In this document: positions 47,748 to 61,980 of the stretch, one piece after another | Layout of the letters: each line of letters starts with the position of its first letter | Position numbering within the stretch: position 1 is the stretch's first letter | Source of the DNA: Druceiella hillmani | Lineage: Eukaryota > Arthropoda > Insecta > Lepidoptera > Hepialidae | Reading direction: 5' to 3' | Length of the DNA stretch: 64,000 nucleotides | NCBI GenBank assembly: GCA_039881145.1 | Contig: JAYKKI010000016.1 | Span: 10,406,501-10,470,500, forward strand | The notes under the pieces: generated by a model | The model's database searches: none | What the model was told of the DNA's origin: nothing | What the model saw: the letters and a program-made list of their open reading frames with translations, nothing else | Translations under genes and position numbers: made by a program

Positions 47748-49317
47748 CTAACATTTCCACCATTCAACCTACAAGCAAAATAATAATATTATTGTTTATA
47801 ACATCATCGCTGATTGCCATTAAACTTCCCATGACCCCTCCTAATTTAATACATAAAATATTAAGCATTTATGGGGTGTAATGGGAAATTCAGCTATATC
47901 AGTAGGGGGTAGTATTATAAAAAGAGAAATATTTATTTTGATGTTAACTTTAAATATTTTAAGAGTAAAGCTATTATGACGTATATAGGTATATGCATGT
48001 ATATTTATGTGCCAAATAATAATGTCTAGTAAAAGCACATAGGTAGAGCGTATCAATACCTGTCCAAAAAACATATATATGCTTAGTGGTTTTTGATAAT
48101 TTCAGTCAATCAAGTCAATTCAAACTCATAAATTGAAGACAAAACATTTCTTTATGATATGGCCAATTGATCTATTCGGGTCAAAAATATTACTTATATA
48201 CGTCTCAAGACGGAGTCTAAAAACTAACTGAAGAACGAAATATTTATAATATCAGTAGCCGAACTCAATTGTTAACAACATTTAAAAAGTTATCTTTAAA
48301 TTTTTTCATCACCTACATCAAAAATCTTTTTAATTTATCAATACGGATAAATGGTTAATTGGAACTTGAACGAGATTTTATCAATCACTAATGGTACTAG
48401 ACTAACACTCGTAGTCAGTCGGAGGTATTTATATTTTAGTAATGACAATAGAAACCAAAATTAACTGTTAAAAATATCAAGTCAATGAAATGATAAAATA
48501 TAACAAGGTCGAGGCAACAAACTATTGATAAGCTTAACATAATTTTTCTATTTATTTATTACATTCGCAATTATTAAATTTCAATTCATTTTTAAACCTC
48601 TATTAAAATATAAGCGAAATGAGTAATTTGTTGGGAATGAATAAGATCGATACTATTCGCTCACTCTTAAAAATAAATGATAAAACTTAATTTATTTCTT
48701 AAGATGAAACTTAATATTGGAAAAACTTAATTTTGCAAAAAATTTAAAAGATTTGGGTTAAAAATTTGAAAAAGAAATAGAAATATTTTAATTAATTTAG
48801 TACATAGGTTTATTTTTGGCATTTATTTGTAGGATTCATCGAGGAAAAACTATTTTTTGGTGCCGTGTACATGTCAAAATCTGGGGCAATATTTTTTTTA
48901 ACAGGTAACATGTTGAAAATTTCAACTTCTAGTAAATAAAAAGAATTATCCTATATATTTGGCGGATACAGAAAATTTCACGGTCAGGTTATTAAATTTT
49001 TATAAATTATTATTTCTTCATGTCATGTTGTCCTTATGCCTACTCCTTACTAAGTATACCTCTTACAATTATCACACCTTTTTCTCAAAAGATTTTTTAC
49101 GTAGTAATTTTTCAAATTTAATTAAAAGAACAGTTCGAAATATGAAAGAAAATATTTTCATTCAGAGCTTTTAATTGGCGGTTTTATATCAATAATGACT
49201 CGTTCCGGTTTCAAACGGCTAAACTTTGGGCTGAAAAGGGACAATGTCATATAAATTTCTTAATATGCCACTTAAGTGTCCCCTGGCGTTAAAGTGACCG
49301 GTAAGTTTATAATGAAG
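47746..49317. other. AT-rich non-coding stretch, nothing recognised
   Basis: No exon, RNA gene or transposon was recognised. Frames at 47,841-48,074 (-) and 48,959-49,174 (+) lack domains. Confidence 0.5.
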
Positions 49318-49442
49318 CACACGCACACGCGCACGCGCTCTCGCACGCGCTCTCGCACGCGCACTAGCTCGCGCACACGAGCTCACACGTGCGCACGAAC
49401 GGACACACATACATATACACGCACACACATACGCGCGCGCAA
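49318..49442. repeat. (CA/CG)n microsatellite, CpG-rich
   Basis: CACACGCGCACGCGCTCTCG-type units are tandemly repeated at the start and pass into CACATACATATACACG and end in CGCGCGC. The tract is strongly alternating and CpG-dense in an AT-rich setting. Overlapping Arg/Ala or His/Thr frames are artefacts. Confidence 0.96.
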
Positions 49443-50318
49443 TATTGTTAATATGCATTTTCGTCGTAACAGGAATATTTGTAAGATCATAGACTCTCTA
49501 AGTGAAATTATCCAATTTATTTTTTATTGAAAAAAGAAATAATTGTGAATTTAATTCTGAAACTGGAAATTCCTAATAGCTAAATGTCGTATTTTGAATA
49601 CAATGTTGTTCTGGTCTTGATGATAATTTTGCTTCTTTTCTTTCTGTAAATGACGGAATGTTCATAAAAAGTAACGTACGTAATAAAAGGAATTCCGCTC
49701 TTGATAATTTTAATAATAAATCGACTTGAAGATACTATTAGTATGATGGAAGGGTCGTCGAACATCAAATTAGTAACTTTTCTTTACACAATTATTCCTG
49801 TTTCATTAAATTTTATTACTTTTTTTATATTAATGCAAAGCATGGATATAATGATCTTCAATGTGTTTTTTTGTCCCCAATTCAACACTTTTAGTCATTA
49901 AAAATGATAAATTATTAAAAGTGAAGCAAGGGGCATGAAATTGGAATGAATACGCACATTATAAATATGATATTTTAAAATATAAAATTATTTTTACGGT
50001 TAATTTCAGTCAGTTTTATAAGTTTTTAGGAAATTTTTACAATCCCACCTTCACGGTCAACTATCACTTGTAAACTAGAAAGGTTTATTTAGCTATAAAC
50101 GTGTTAAAAGACAATTATTTTACGAAAGCCTTGATGAATAATAGTATCAACATGCAACTCGTGATACATCTGCTTTATGTATGGTGAACCTAAATACATT
50201 TTCATTTTAGTGGGATTAATTTTTCTTTAATCCTTCTTTTTTTAATATTTGATACACTTGTACATGAATAAGCAGGAAAAGTATTCGTACTTCTTTCACG
50301 TACCCACACACACAAATA

Positions 50319-50325
<7 letters not shown>
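49443..50325. other. AT-rich non-coding stretch, nothing recognised
   Basis: Two opposed short frames (49,580-49,768 - and 49,701-49,901 +) show no domain. Confidence 0.5.
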
Positions 50326-50366
<41 letters not shown>

Positions 50367-50388
50367 TATATATATATATATATATATT
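50326..50388. repeat. (TA)n microsatellite
   Basis: TA run with one AGG interruption at about 50,364. Confidence 0.96.
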
Positions 50389-51009
50389 CTGTTTTTTATT
50401 ATATAAAGTCATAAAAAATAACAGTGTCCAATTAATAAATAATAATTTATTTTTGTATAGCAATAATTCACCTATTTTCGAGGATTTCGAAGTATATTTT
50501 TTAAATGAAGAAATCTAGAACTCTGAAATTCGCGACATTTTAATTTAATTCGTCCCGGATTACCGGCGAAAAACGTTTTGTCAGATTATAATGAAAGAAT
50601 ATATTTTCTTTTTAATTAATTTGCGTCTGAAAAGTTCTTGTATTTCCGGAAAATACTCAAAATATTTGAAGTCATTAAGTCGTTTGTGCACACTCACAAA
50701 AATAAACATCTATGCGTTCGTTTTAGTGTGTTTGTATGTACATATAAATATATATAGTATAAACCTTATTTTGAAACGCAATTGCTGTTATTAATGTAAT
50801 TAATATCGGTCGTACTTCAAGGCATTAAATATAAAACACTTTGAGTGTTTAATATACTAAAAACATAAAAATATTTATCTCTTTTTATTATTTCCAAATG
50901 TAAATCATTCAGCAACAAATAAAAAAAATGGAAAGTATATGTTTATTTTTCTTCCTAAATATTCGGACGTTTACCCGAATCTTATTAAAACATTGAGTTA
51001 CGATTAGCA
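50389..51009. other. AT-rich stretch upstream of B2
   Basis: Nothing recognised. The 67-codon frame at 50,591-50,794 (+) has no domain. Similarity to the DNA upstream of B1 could not be established by eye. Confidence 0.45.
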
Positions 51010-52079
51010 AAGATCAATGAAATATCTGACAAAGATTGGAAAAACTAGGCAAATATTTAATTTAAATTCTTTGAGAGGAATGTAGAATTAACTCCTAATT
51101 AATACTACTGCAATATTTAAAAACGATGATTTATTAGATTAATATTAGAGGAAATACGTAAATGAATTTGTATAAGTTCGAACATAGTATTTTTTTATTA
51201 ATTAAAATCGTTAATGCTAAAACTGAGACAAACTATGAGCAAGTTAAGTTTAAAATGTATTCTAGACTAATAAACCGTTTAGTACAAAAACGAAAGTCTA
51301 CACATAACTTAATTTGTTGAAAAAAAGACAAACTTAACCTAACCTAAAAACAAATGCGACATGCTTCCCTGACATAACTGTTCAGCTGATGTTCGTAAAA
51401 GTTAGTACATAAATTATATTAGCTACAAGATAAATTAATGGGTATTCTCATTTTACGATCTAGAGCTATCGATTTATATAATGAGAAGTCCTGTTTTTTT
51501 GTGGAAAAAAATAATAAAAAAATTAACTTGTAAATCAACTTCCTAATTTATAGTATTGGTATATAAGATACGTTGGACTAACGCAGCTACTGAATGAAGA
51601 CTTAACTCCCTCTGCTTACTTCTAACAAGTTGGCACAGCTGTACCTTTTAGGGTTGCAGAGTGGAAATCTCTATAGTCGATGCTTTTAACCATCAAAAGA
51701 AAAGTTTTTAAAATAATGTTCCGTATTTTATTCTCATAAGATAGTTTGATGAAAGTCGTATTATATATCAGAATTAAAAAGCGGAACTGAAATTCGAAAT
51801 AAATAAATACTGCATATTAATTTAAAGTCTTTTTTCTGGTATATTCAAGGAATATACCGTGATGGTTCGGGTTATTGACCTTTAACCTTTTTCTATTTTG
51901 TTCAGCGAGAAGAAATATTTTATGACTGGATTTAAGCAAATCCTTTTATCTCTGTTTGCCGGGTGCGTGTTATTCGTTTATTGCATTGAAATCGCGCTTT
52001 GTATTTTTCTTTCTTATTAATATATATTTGAAATTCAAGTTAGGGATAGTAACGAAAAAAGGTAGATTGTATAAAAAAC

Positions 52080-52127
52080 TTAAAGAAAGTAGAAATAATA
52101 CTACATCACGTAGTTTCATTTAATTGT
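52080..52127. repeat. 48-bp exact dispersed repeat, copy 2
   Basis: Identical to 41,609-41,656 and in the same orientation. It lies within B2 at a place where B1 (near 29,470-29,520) has no such sequence, so it arrived after the B duplication or was lost from B1. Confidence 0.95.
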
Positions 52128-52673
52128 AAAAAAAAATGTATCTTCATATAAAGTCTGTAATCGCATAATAAAAATGATTTTATAATCTTCTTCGTCTGGT
52201 TACCGTAAATCGAAACGCTAAGATCAATCATAATCAGAAATATTTTAAGGAATGGATTAATTTTTAGGTAACTTTTTTCACTTTCTACCAATGAGTTGAC
52301 TCATTTCCTAATGATGAATTAGATTTTATTCGTCAGTGCATAAATATTTATTTGGTTGTCTTTATTAAGAGAAAAATCAATATGCATAATTGTCATACCT
52401 ATTTTCTGTTTCTATTTAGGTAAAATTTCAAATTCAAATGACACATCTGAATAAGAGAATGGTTAAGATTTGTGAGAGTGTCATATTTTATGCAAGTTTT
52501 TTTAGCTTTGTTAAATGTTGTATAATACAAAAGTATCCGTAGTGTGTTTTTTTAAATTATCTTTAATTCTAAACAGGAAATTCTAAAACAGACCAAGAAA
52601 ATGCCATTGTTTGGTTTCTAGCTGGAACTGTTTACCCTTTTAAACTAGTACTGTCTTTAAAGAATTTCAAACC

Positions 52674-52805
<132 letters not shown>

Positions 52806-53705
52806 CAGCCTTCACCAAAATAGCAAGACAACTATTTTATGGACGTCTCAATAATTTTTGCACAAAATTAATATTTTTCCTAGTTTCATTCTTATGATAG
52901 CGCAACGACTTTTCTATCATATGGTACTAATTAATTACTGGCCGCCGATTCCTATAAAATGGCCATCGCAGTTTTTTGTTCATTAAGTATGGTCCTGGCT
53001 TCAATAAAAAAATGGCCCACGGTAATTATTTCATATTTAAGAATAATATGGGTTCAGTTCTGATTATATCCTAAGCAAGCATGGCGTAAAACGAAAAAAA
53101 AAACGAAAAGCATCATCTTGAAAAACACGTCCATTAGTATATGTTCTAAAAGCTTTATCGAATGAAAACAATTACGAAGATTATTTTGCAGACAGGTATA
53201 TATTCTTCCATTATACTTTAAAAACTTTTTCTCTAAAATCAAAATTTACAGGAGTTTTTGGGCCTCAAAATGAATACAACTGATCCAAATGAAAGTAGGT
53301 ATATTCAAAATTATTCAGAGGAAAATTCTCAACAATTTTTTTGAAACTGTTTCCAATTAACACAGTTTCCACGCAATATTAAGCTTTCACTAATTATAAA
53401 ATGGTATTGTTCATTACCCTAGATAGTTTATTAATGGCAGTTATTGTGAAATATAACCCAACTTCACAAATCAAAAATTATTTAACAGCTTAATAAGGAA
53501 TATTTCAGATTTCGATTGCAATTGGATGTCCTTTTTCTTTCAACTATTTGTTCCACACAGTGTCAAATAATTTTATGTGGAAATATCTTTGTGTGTAGTC
53601 AATTAAAATACGCTGTCTGCAGACTCAACAAGCTAGCCAGTTAAAGATGAAACAATATACATCCATTTATAAAAACGCACTACACTCTCTTAAAAAAATT
53701 AATTT

Positions 53706-53724
53706 ATATATGTATATATGTATG

Positions 53725-53778
<54 letters not shown>

Positions 53779-53824
53779 CATATATATATATATATATATG
53801 TATATGTACACATATATATACACA
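53706..53824. repeat. (TA)n/(TATG)n microsatellite inside B2
   Basis: TA repeats with TATGTATG and TACATA interruptions. There is no equivalent tract in B1. Confidence 0.95.
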
Positions 53825-54861
53825 TTTTATAATTAATATTGTTTTATAAAAATTCACTTATTTTTTTAAAATAAAATATTGCGAGTATTATTGTCTATAT
53901 TCTTATATAAATAACTTGCTTTCAAGAACGGTCTTCGCTAGAGTACCCAGTGTTCTCAAATTATGAAACTAAAAATTATGTAAACGACTACCTTGCACAA
54001 AAAAAATGTGCTGATTAATTTGACATGTACCTTTAAATGCTAAACCAGGAGAAAAACAGAAAACGCCTTTAGATCTTGATTTTTTTGTATATTATATGAT
54101 TGACAAATGTCATCTTGCTTGTCTTGCTTTTTTATATTGAGAAGTTACAACCTGTCACCTATATACATAAACGTAATGCCGCCAAGTACAATGATTATAT
54201 GAAATACATTAAAATACCAGCGTGATAATTCAACTTTCATATTACTTATGTCATTAAAAGTTGATTCTACTCGATGTAAAATACATAGTTCCATATTCAT
54301 GCTTCCTACAAAAAACGCAACTGAAATTATTTAAAGTTTAACGCGTCTTACGAATATGGAGTGTCATTAAAATTATTTGGAGGACAAAAACTATTTTGCG
54401 GTAAATCTTTAATTTTTAACCTTCATTTTGTAATGAACTTTATCACATCATTTTCAAAAATTTGCTTGGAGAGCTTTCTACCGGGTGAAAGGATTCGCCG
54501 TGGCCACAAATGACCTAATAATGAAATAAACGTAGCTCTCTATCTCACGACACGCAAACCCGCTATTAGTGTGGCAATTCAACAGCACTTTCAAAGTAAT
54601 TAGTAACAACGAAATGTTATGTATGCAATACTTTTTCGACAAACGTGTAAAATATTGAACTTTATTAAATATCAAATTACGAATCTTATTATTTGACAGC
54701 GGAAACACGTCATGAAATGATATAAAAGCTTTTTATCTGATGTATAAATAAAAACACACCAAAATTATATTAAATATAAGAACCTGTAGGTGAATTGAAT
54801 TCGCTCTACTGTTTCTTACAAATTCCTCAAATTAATTTCTCATTGACTTTTTTTAAATACC

Positions 54862-54916
54862 TACTTTAATGTACAAAATTGATATATATGTCGAATTTAT
54901 TGCTACGAGAGCAGTA
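54862..54916 (-). mobile_element. SINE 3'-tail fragment, copy 4
   Basis: About 54 bases follow the tail of the SINE at 9340-9395. They run from 'tactttaatgtacaaaattg' through 'atatgtcg' to 'ttattgctacgagagca', the last 17 bases being identical to copy 2. No tRNA head follows. Read in SINE sense (minus strand), it is the 3' end only, a severely 5'-truncated copy. Confidence 0.6.
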
Positions 54917-55190
54917 AATATTCCAGAAATTATAGATATATCTGATATCCTGCATACGTTTGAAACACTGTTCCACTCCTGTTTATTTATTTTAGCCGTG
55001 CTTTAGAGATTATGGAATGTATGGTAGCGGAATAGGGAAAGGCGATTTCCACTGCATCGTATTTGGAAGTTCCTTAAATTACACATTTCCTTTGTTTACG
55101 TACAAATTACTAAAAAAATTATGTTTAACTTTCGGTCAACATCTGAAATCGATTATCAGTCTGTAGAATATCCATTATATAACTTGTCAC

Positions 55191-58100
55191 AAAATACATA
55201 AGAAAAAACGACATAAGTTTGTGTGAGCAATAGTATATTTATCGTAGAAGTTATATATTTGGTGTTTGTAATTTTGACTTTTTTAATGTATTGTCTGCAC
55301 AGACTGTTGTAACCTTTAATATTTCCTGTGCTACAAATTTTACCATAATTTGGTGGACGTAAGACATGGGAAGACGATTTTCTGCGTTCAATGCATTTAT
55401 TAAAAGCATTATTATTTTAATACGTCCAAAACTATTGTATATTTGCAATTTTTTATTCGACTAATATGTGTGACAATGGTTTCGAAATATTATATATAAT
55501 ATATAATATAAATATCACATATAATAAAAATATGACAATATTTTGGAATTAAGGACGACTGCTATTACTGCTATATATTCCAAAGTCAGTATGATCATGC
55601 TGACATTAGAAGCTAGCAGTCGTGCCCGGAGAGCGATCCCCAGCTCCTCATTCTTCTACCTTCCAACCACTCGTATTAATGCCGACGTCCGCATACCACT
55701 TGCATTGAATTTATAACGATTACAATAAGATATTCCATTGTGTCAAATATTTTATAGTATATCATTGCAATTTAAATTTCCCAATTTTCACATATTTTAC
55801 GAATATTAATATATATCGTGGTCTTCTTATATTTTATTTCCAAAACTCTTATACAGCTTCATATTAAAACAAATAATATATTTTGTTAATTTCGTTATTG
55901 GTCTCCTTAAATTGATTGAGGTTTTATCTATTTTATCAAATAACAACTATTTTTTACATTTAGCAAGCATTTCATAATTTTTTTCTATTATTTATTAAGT
56001 GTTGTAATCAAAGTTATTGAAATATTTCCCTGAGTTTTATAAATTGTGACTCATTAATTTTATATTGACAAATCAAATCCCAAACTTTTAAAATGGAATC
56101 TGGTCGCTTGACTGGAATCCTCTCACGGTACATTAGGCAAATATTTAGACAGATTAGACAAAGTTTACGAATATAGAATTTGAATACTCGTTAAATTGAA
56201 CCATAGTCGACAAATTTTCGTGCAGGCGTATATGTGTACGTAACTTTTATCTCTTCGGCGTATATTTAACTACAATCACGTAACTGAGGATGATTACTGG
56301 GCTGAGTACATGAATCATTCTCGTGGGTTGAAAAAGTTTAGGAAACCAACGCTACATATGAACTATATATCATAAAAATATGTTGGTAGTAGTAAAAAAA
56401 ATCGAAACATTTCTTGGATGCGCAACTATTATTGAAATAGTGTGCTGCTCTCGACTTCAAAATTCATTATAATATGTGTTGGAGTTTGTATACATATTAA
56501 AAGAGCGAGTCGATTAAAAGAGTTTTGAGTGTGTGTGTGTGTGTTATATACATATACATATTACACACAAACCGCTATTTTAATCTTCTTTCGTTTCTCT
56601 GTTTATTTTTTTATTATTTATTCGATTTCTTTTAGATTTCTTTATAAAACTTTTAGAGTACGACTTTTTTGATTATATAAACTCCTCCTGGTAAACCCAC
56701 ATTAAACATTTATTTAAGCCAGGTTACCATGAAGGTAAAGCTATTAAGCTGCTAAATCTATCCATATCCGGGGTAATCTTTCGTTTACCGGAAATCATTT
56801 CTTACGTTCTTGGTATATTGATAAGATTCATCATAATTTTTGTTACATCATATCTCTGGAAATCTGTAAATATACATCCTCTAGGGACCCATTTGAAATG
56901 CTTCTTTAAAATTGTATATATAACTCCCGTTCAGAAATTCTGAGGTTGGACAGGGGTTAAAGCTACCTCTTTCTTAAATCAAACCCAATATTGATACTAT
57001 ATTTTGCTTTGAATTTGTATCCATAATATAAAGTCTAAAAAATGTTCACTTCCCTCTTGGCTTCTCTATATCATTTGACAAAATCATGGATTTCCGTCAT
57101 TATCTTTCTGATCCGATTATTGAACTTTAGTGATGGGGAATACGTAATATCTCTTTCCCTATAATATGTAACCTATCTCAGATTTTGGAATTCCGGTTCG
57201 GTGTTCTACTGCTTTGACACTTGTTAATGGGTCTTTTTCATTTCGAACTCTGATGTCTTTTTAGTGATGATGGTGAATCAGATGGGCCTTTTTCTTTCCG
57301 AAAAAAGAAAATGGTATACTAATTTTTTTTTTAAATGGTGTCAAAAGTCAGAGTTAAAATCTAGTCTTTAAAATTTCATAGGCTTCTATTAATTTTTCAC
57401 GCCACGTTGACAGTTGATAAAAGTTTCTGTCACAATCATTCGCGTCAAGAAGAAATATTTTGTCTTCAGCCAATGAGCTTGGCTAAAAATACACGAACGT
57501 GTTGTTTTCAGGAAATACCAAAAGAACTGGACGGGTTTTAATAAGTGTTAATAGTCTCTACCTCTGTTCTTCCGCTTGGTAATATTTTTGGGGTTTATTT
57601 AATACCCCAAATACCTGTTTTGATTTCAATAAATGAGATGTTATTGAACTCTTCGTGAATTCATAGGATATGAGCTCCATAATTAAAAAAATAAAACTAA
57701 CAAAAATATTGGATCAACTTAAAACAGTCCCTGAATAAAGAATGAACTGAAACTATTAAATAAAATAATTTTTTGTAAAAGAAAATCGACTTGAACTCAA
57801 AACTCAGAGAAAAAATTATATGTATTCGCATCAAAAGTAGCTCCTCTCATCGATAGATTAAAAGGGCGTACAAATAAACTGGTATTTATCTGCTTATCCA
57901 CAACTTTCCATTCAATTTTATTTTTAAGGTTTATGCAAAATAAACTATTAAAAATGCGAAACGGAAAATAAAAAAAATTCTATCAGGAAAAAAAAGCTAC
58001 TCACACATTGTATATACTTATACAAAACCAATGCAATAATTTAGTTTAAAAAACATTGTTCGGCAAGGAAAGCATATATTTCTAGATTTTTAAAAGTAGG

Positions 58101-60269
58101 TACTACTATTAATCTTCTAATCAAAGGAGATATTTTTCATATAAAATAGTACATTTTTTTTGATAAAGTTTTTACTGACCAGAGTAGAAAAAATAAATAG
58201 AATTAATAACAGACTTGTCTGAGAGTTAATGTAAATTGGAGGTATCGTCCTTTATGGACTGAAGATTACCACCTTATTATGCTACCTTATTTACAATCTT
58301 CAAAATTAAGGTCTGAAAATAATAATTATGAGTAACTTTCTCACTGTTTTTCGTAATGACTCTCATATGTTAACTTAATTCATCAAAATAAATAAAAATA
58401 TTTTATATATTTGACAGATTTCCAAAACTACCTTTTCAGTAGCAAAAATGTTGTAAAGAATTCAACAATCCTATTCACTTTAACTTCAAGCATTTGCTCA
58501 CAGCGACTTAACAGGAAATGAAAAGAAATAAATAAACGAAAAATAAGTAATTTTATTTCAATTAAATCTTCTTTTTCTTTTTTCTTTAGTGAAAGGTTAA
58601 TTAAAATATATGTTAACTGAAAAGAATTTGATGGAATAATTTTATATGTTTCAAACAAAAATAAACGTACATATTATTCCTGTCTTGGATTTATTAAAAG
58701 TATGTCAAGGAACAAATTTGCAAGCATACTTTTGTAAGTGTTAGTAAAAATAAAGAAACATTGACAAGTCACAATAAAATACAAGGCAAGAAACTTTGAA
58801 CGAATAGAACGTGTAACAAATAGCACTGAGTATAGATTTTCACGTCAGAATTTCAAATATTTTGTACTTCTGTATTTTCTGTGAACGAAAACCATGTTTA
58901 ATTCGTATTCTCCTCCAAATTTAAAAATTGTTACTTTTAGTAAAATAGCGGTACATAGTATTAGTGTAAATACCTGCATAAAGAGTGACACAGTTTATTG
59001 TGTTAATATTAGACTATAGTATATCATTGAAACATTTTTGCCATAAAAAATATGAAAACGTATGGTCGTCGGCTAATTAAATATAAATTCGTGACAACCA
59101 TTCTTTACGTATAAAATTAGTTTGTTTAAAAAATATTTTGAAATGAAATGGAACAAAGGTAGATAAACAATTAGAAAATCAGAGGTCTTCCAAAACGATT
59201 ATATTTTGTTATTCCTGTGACACTGCAGATTGTAACTCATACCAGCTATTTCGAATACTTTAAACGATTTATTATTTAGGACATGATATATGCAACAGGA
59301 GAGTAATGGGAGTGAAGAAATATAATTTGGGAAACAAATTTATAAACTAATAAATCTTTATTTATAAATTATCGATGCTAAAGAAGAAAGTGGTGACAAA
59401 ATAAGAAAGTCACATGCTCTGTATTGGCAGAAAATGTACAGATGTTCACGTAAGCATTCTCTTAATATTATTAACCTTTTTGGAAGAAAGATAATTTGGG
59501 GACAGAATTATTCATCACCTGTTTTGAGGCCCCGTCATCTTAAGAGTCGAATTTTTAGTTTGATGTTTTTCAATTTTAAATAATAGAATTTATTTTATTT
59601 CATCGTTCCACATAGCCCTGTAATAAATTATAGCGGTTTCAAAAGATTCCATCATGCGCTAACTTCAAAATACAAGAAAATTAGGTTCATGACTGGCTGT
59701 TGCAATCCAATAATTTTCTCATTATATTTCTGTTCCTTATAATTTTAAATTTAAATTATTACTATTGTTTTTGTTATTTAAAATTTCGTCATTAATCCGT
59801 TAAAAATAAATAAAAAGTATTTTATAAATTTATATTTGAAGTAATTTTAATTACGGAAGCTATATTAAATTCAGACATAAACTATTGTATTCGGCAGAAA
59901 AAAAATTTAAAGTAATATAATTTACCATAACTTACAGTTCAATTTTAAGGCCATGTGCCTTCTGTTACTATATCCTCGAGTATTATTTTCCCTTTGGTTG
60001 TATGAAAATCTTTACCTTCATATTTTTGTTTTAATCCTAAATTTATCACGGCTGTTACATTACATTTGTTTAACAGTTAATTTACAGTGTCGTTATTAGA
60101 TTTAAGATACATATATTTTTTACTTTTAAAAGGTCATCGGTATAAATTAAGTTGCCAGATAATTTGGTTTTTATTTTCTTAAATTTAGTAACGTCATAAA
60201 AATACCTTACTAAAATATATTTTGGTTTTTCAAATAGTATAAAACTAAAAAAAAATCACTTAAAATATT
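55191..60269. other. Long AT-rich stretch, no gene recognised
   Basis: In about 5 kb the only structure named is the nested hairpin at 55,555-55,623. The region 56,700-57,560 is a little less AT-rich and may hide an eroded element, but no motif could be confirmed on either strand. A short (TG)n lies at 56,530-56,545. Frames at 55,251-55,448 (-) and 58,428-58,658 (-) are unrecognised. Confidence 0.45.
55555..55623. repeat. Nested hairpin
   Basis: The outer arms ACGACTGCT (55,555-55,563) and AGCAGTCGT (55,615-55,623) are perfectly complementary. The inner palindrome GTCAGTATGATCATGCTGAC (about 55,585-55,604) is complementary apart from one position pair. It is directly followed by a GC-richer patch (55,624-55,700) of unknown nature. 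Confidence 0.7.
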
Positions 60270-61684
60270 TACTGTTTAATTTTTTCCAATCTAACCTTTT
60301 CTTCATTACAGTATAATTTTCCACTTAATTTTCCTTTAGAGGATACGCTGAAAGGTAACTGACGGCGAATCATAAAATGCGGGTTAAGAGAGAAATGAAC
60401 TGTTTGCAACATTACTTTCTGCCGCCTTTTATTAAAAGCACAGTTTTAGCTAAACGTATAACTAAGACTCCTTCAGACAGCTGTAGAAGTTAGATTGATT
60501 AAATAATTACGGAATGAATGTTTACTATGGCGTGTAATTAACTAAGGAAAATTAAATACAGTACACGTACCCTTTTACCTTGATTTATGTCCTAAGGTCA
60601 CGTAAGTCTCAACGAGTTTTGGAGTTTAGGAGTACAATCCTCAAATTATAACTTGGTAAGCCGAAATACGCTCAATAAGAATGAGATTATCTTTAGAGTG
60701 TACATTTTAATACAAAAGTATTTGGTGTGTTGTGACAAATAGAAACAATATACCCGGTATCATTTTAATGATGTGCAGACGAAAATGTAATTATGAAATA
60801 TTTTTATTTCCTTTTTTGAAAAAAATATTACATTAGTTTTATTTTTCATTCTGCAAATTACTCTGTAATCTACATGCATTTAATAAAAAATCCACTCGAC
60901 ATTTTACTAAAAATTTATACTCTGATAATATTTGATGGAAGTTTTTCTATTAGCATTTTATTTGTATTTTAAATACCGAATTAAACTTTAATATTTTTAT
61001 TAACAATATTAACGTAGTTTGTTTATTTAATCATTCTTTTTCCTATTACATTTCGTAAATAGATTTAATTTTTGATTCAACAATGTTTCAATCGCGACTC
61101 TATTCGTAACTTTAAATATTAATAACTTTTTGCTTTCAACATGTTTCCAGCCAAGTGAGTGATTTTTTTATGATTTATTTCTCCATGTGAGAAATTTGTT
61201 TATGATGTCGTTGTCATTCTTGAACCAATTTTAAATGTGACGGTTATTGCTTTGAAACGGTTATTGTTATTGAACCCGATAAGGTAAAGAATTCTTAGAA
61301 TTTTAACAGAAATATTAAAACAAATTTATATTATGAAATATTTTAAAAGATAGTAAATTAATATGATGGCTATTTATAAAGAAAATATTTAAAATTTATA
61401 TTCATAATAAACTATTTTCCAACATTCTCGGGACTTCAGAAAATCTTTATGTAATACGATTCCAATCATTGTTAAAAATTGTATTTTCTAAAATATTTCA
61501 AATTTACAACACAAGTGTTTTAAATTTGAAATATTGAAAATAATAATCTTTATTTCTAAAGAAGTTGGAAAACCCTAATGTGCCTAATATCAGTATGGAT
61601 GGAAAGGCCACTATAAATATGTATTGGTCTCACATCATTTATTATTTTCGCTACTTTTGCTATTCATAAGGTGCAATAAAATGG

Positions 61685-61745
61685 ATTACAAAGGACTTAG
61701 CACCCCGAAAGTGGGCGAAGTAGCCACGCCACCACGATAGCTTGA
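61685..61745 (-). mobile_element. Possible eroded SINE head
   Basis: A GC-richer patch reads on the minus strand as 'ctatcgtggtggcgtggcta', 'cttcgcccactttcgggg', 'tgctaagtcc'. This has the spacing of a decayed tRNA-derived head: a TGGTGGC A-box-like part and a weak B box. It falls, within A3, in the interval equivalent to where the two SINEs lie downstream of A2, and in the same orientation. Too degraded to be sure. Confidence 0.3.
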
Positions 61746-61909
61746 GAGATTTGAGCCAATAAGTTAATATAATAAAATTTGTAAACGACACTTCAATCTT
61801 GGCAGCCAAATAGTTGACACCATTTTAATAATAACGTTATGACATTTCTTCGAAATTGTAAAAAACAATGCGCTGCGTGCGTAATAGCGTACGTGGGAAC
61901 GTGCTTGGC

Positions 61910-61980
61910 GCGTGCGCGCACACGCGCGCCTTCGTGCGTACATTGTGTACATATGTGTGTTTGTGTATGTGTGTACACGA
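61910..61980. repeat. Short CG/TG-rich alternating tract
   Basis: 'gcgcgtgcgcgcacacgcgc' is followed by TGTGTGTTTGTGTATGTGTG. It can fold partly on itself, and frames on both strands over it are artefacts. Confidence 0.85.

Noticed and set aside
51328..51345. 'cttaacctaacctaaaaac' as a telomere-like repeat
   Set aside because: Only two CCTAA-type units in AT-rich DNA, not a tandem array; insect telomere repeats would be TTAGG.
54478..54708. 76-codon minus-strand frame over the conserved 25-bp island of B2
   Set aside because: The equivalent B1 frame is broken shortly after the island, so the conservation is not at protein level.
56700..57560. Possible minus-strand LINE or gene remnant in a slightly GC-richer region
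   Set aside because: No consecutive motif of any reverse transcriptase, endonuclease or host protein could be confirmed in three minus-strand frames.
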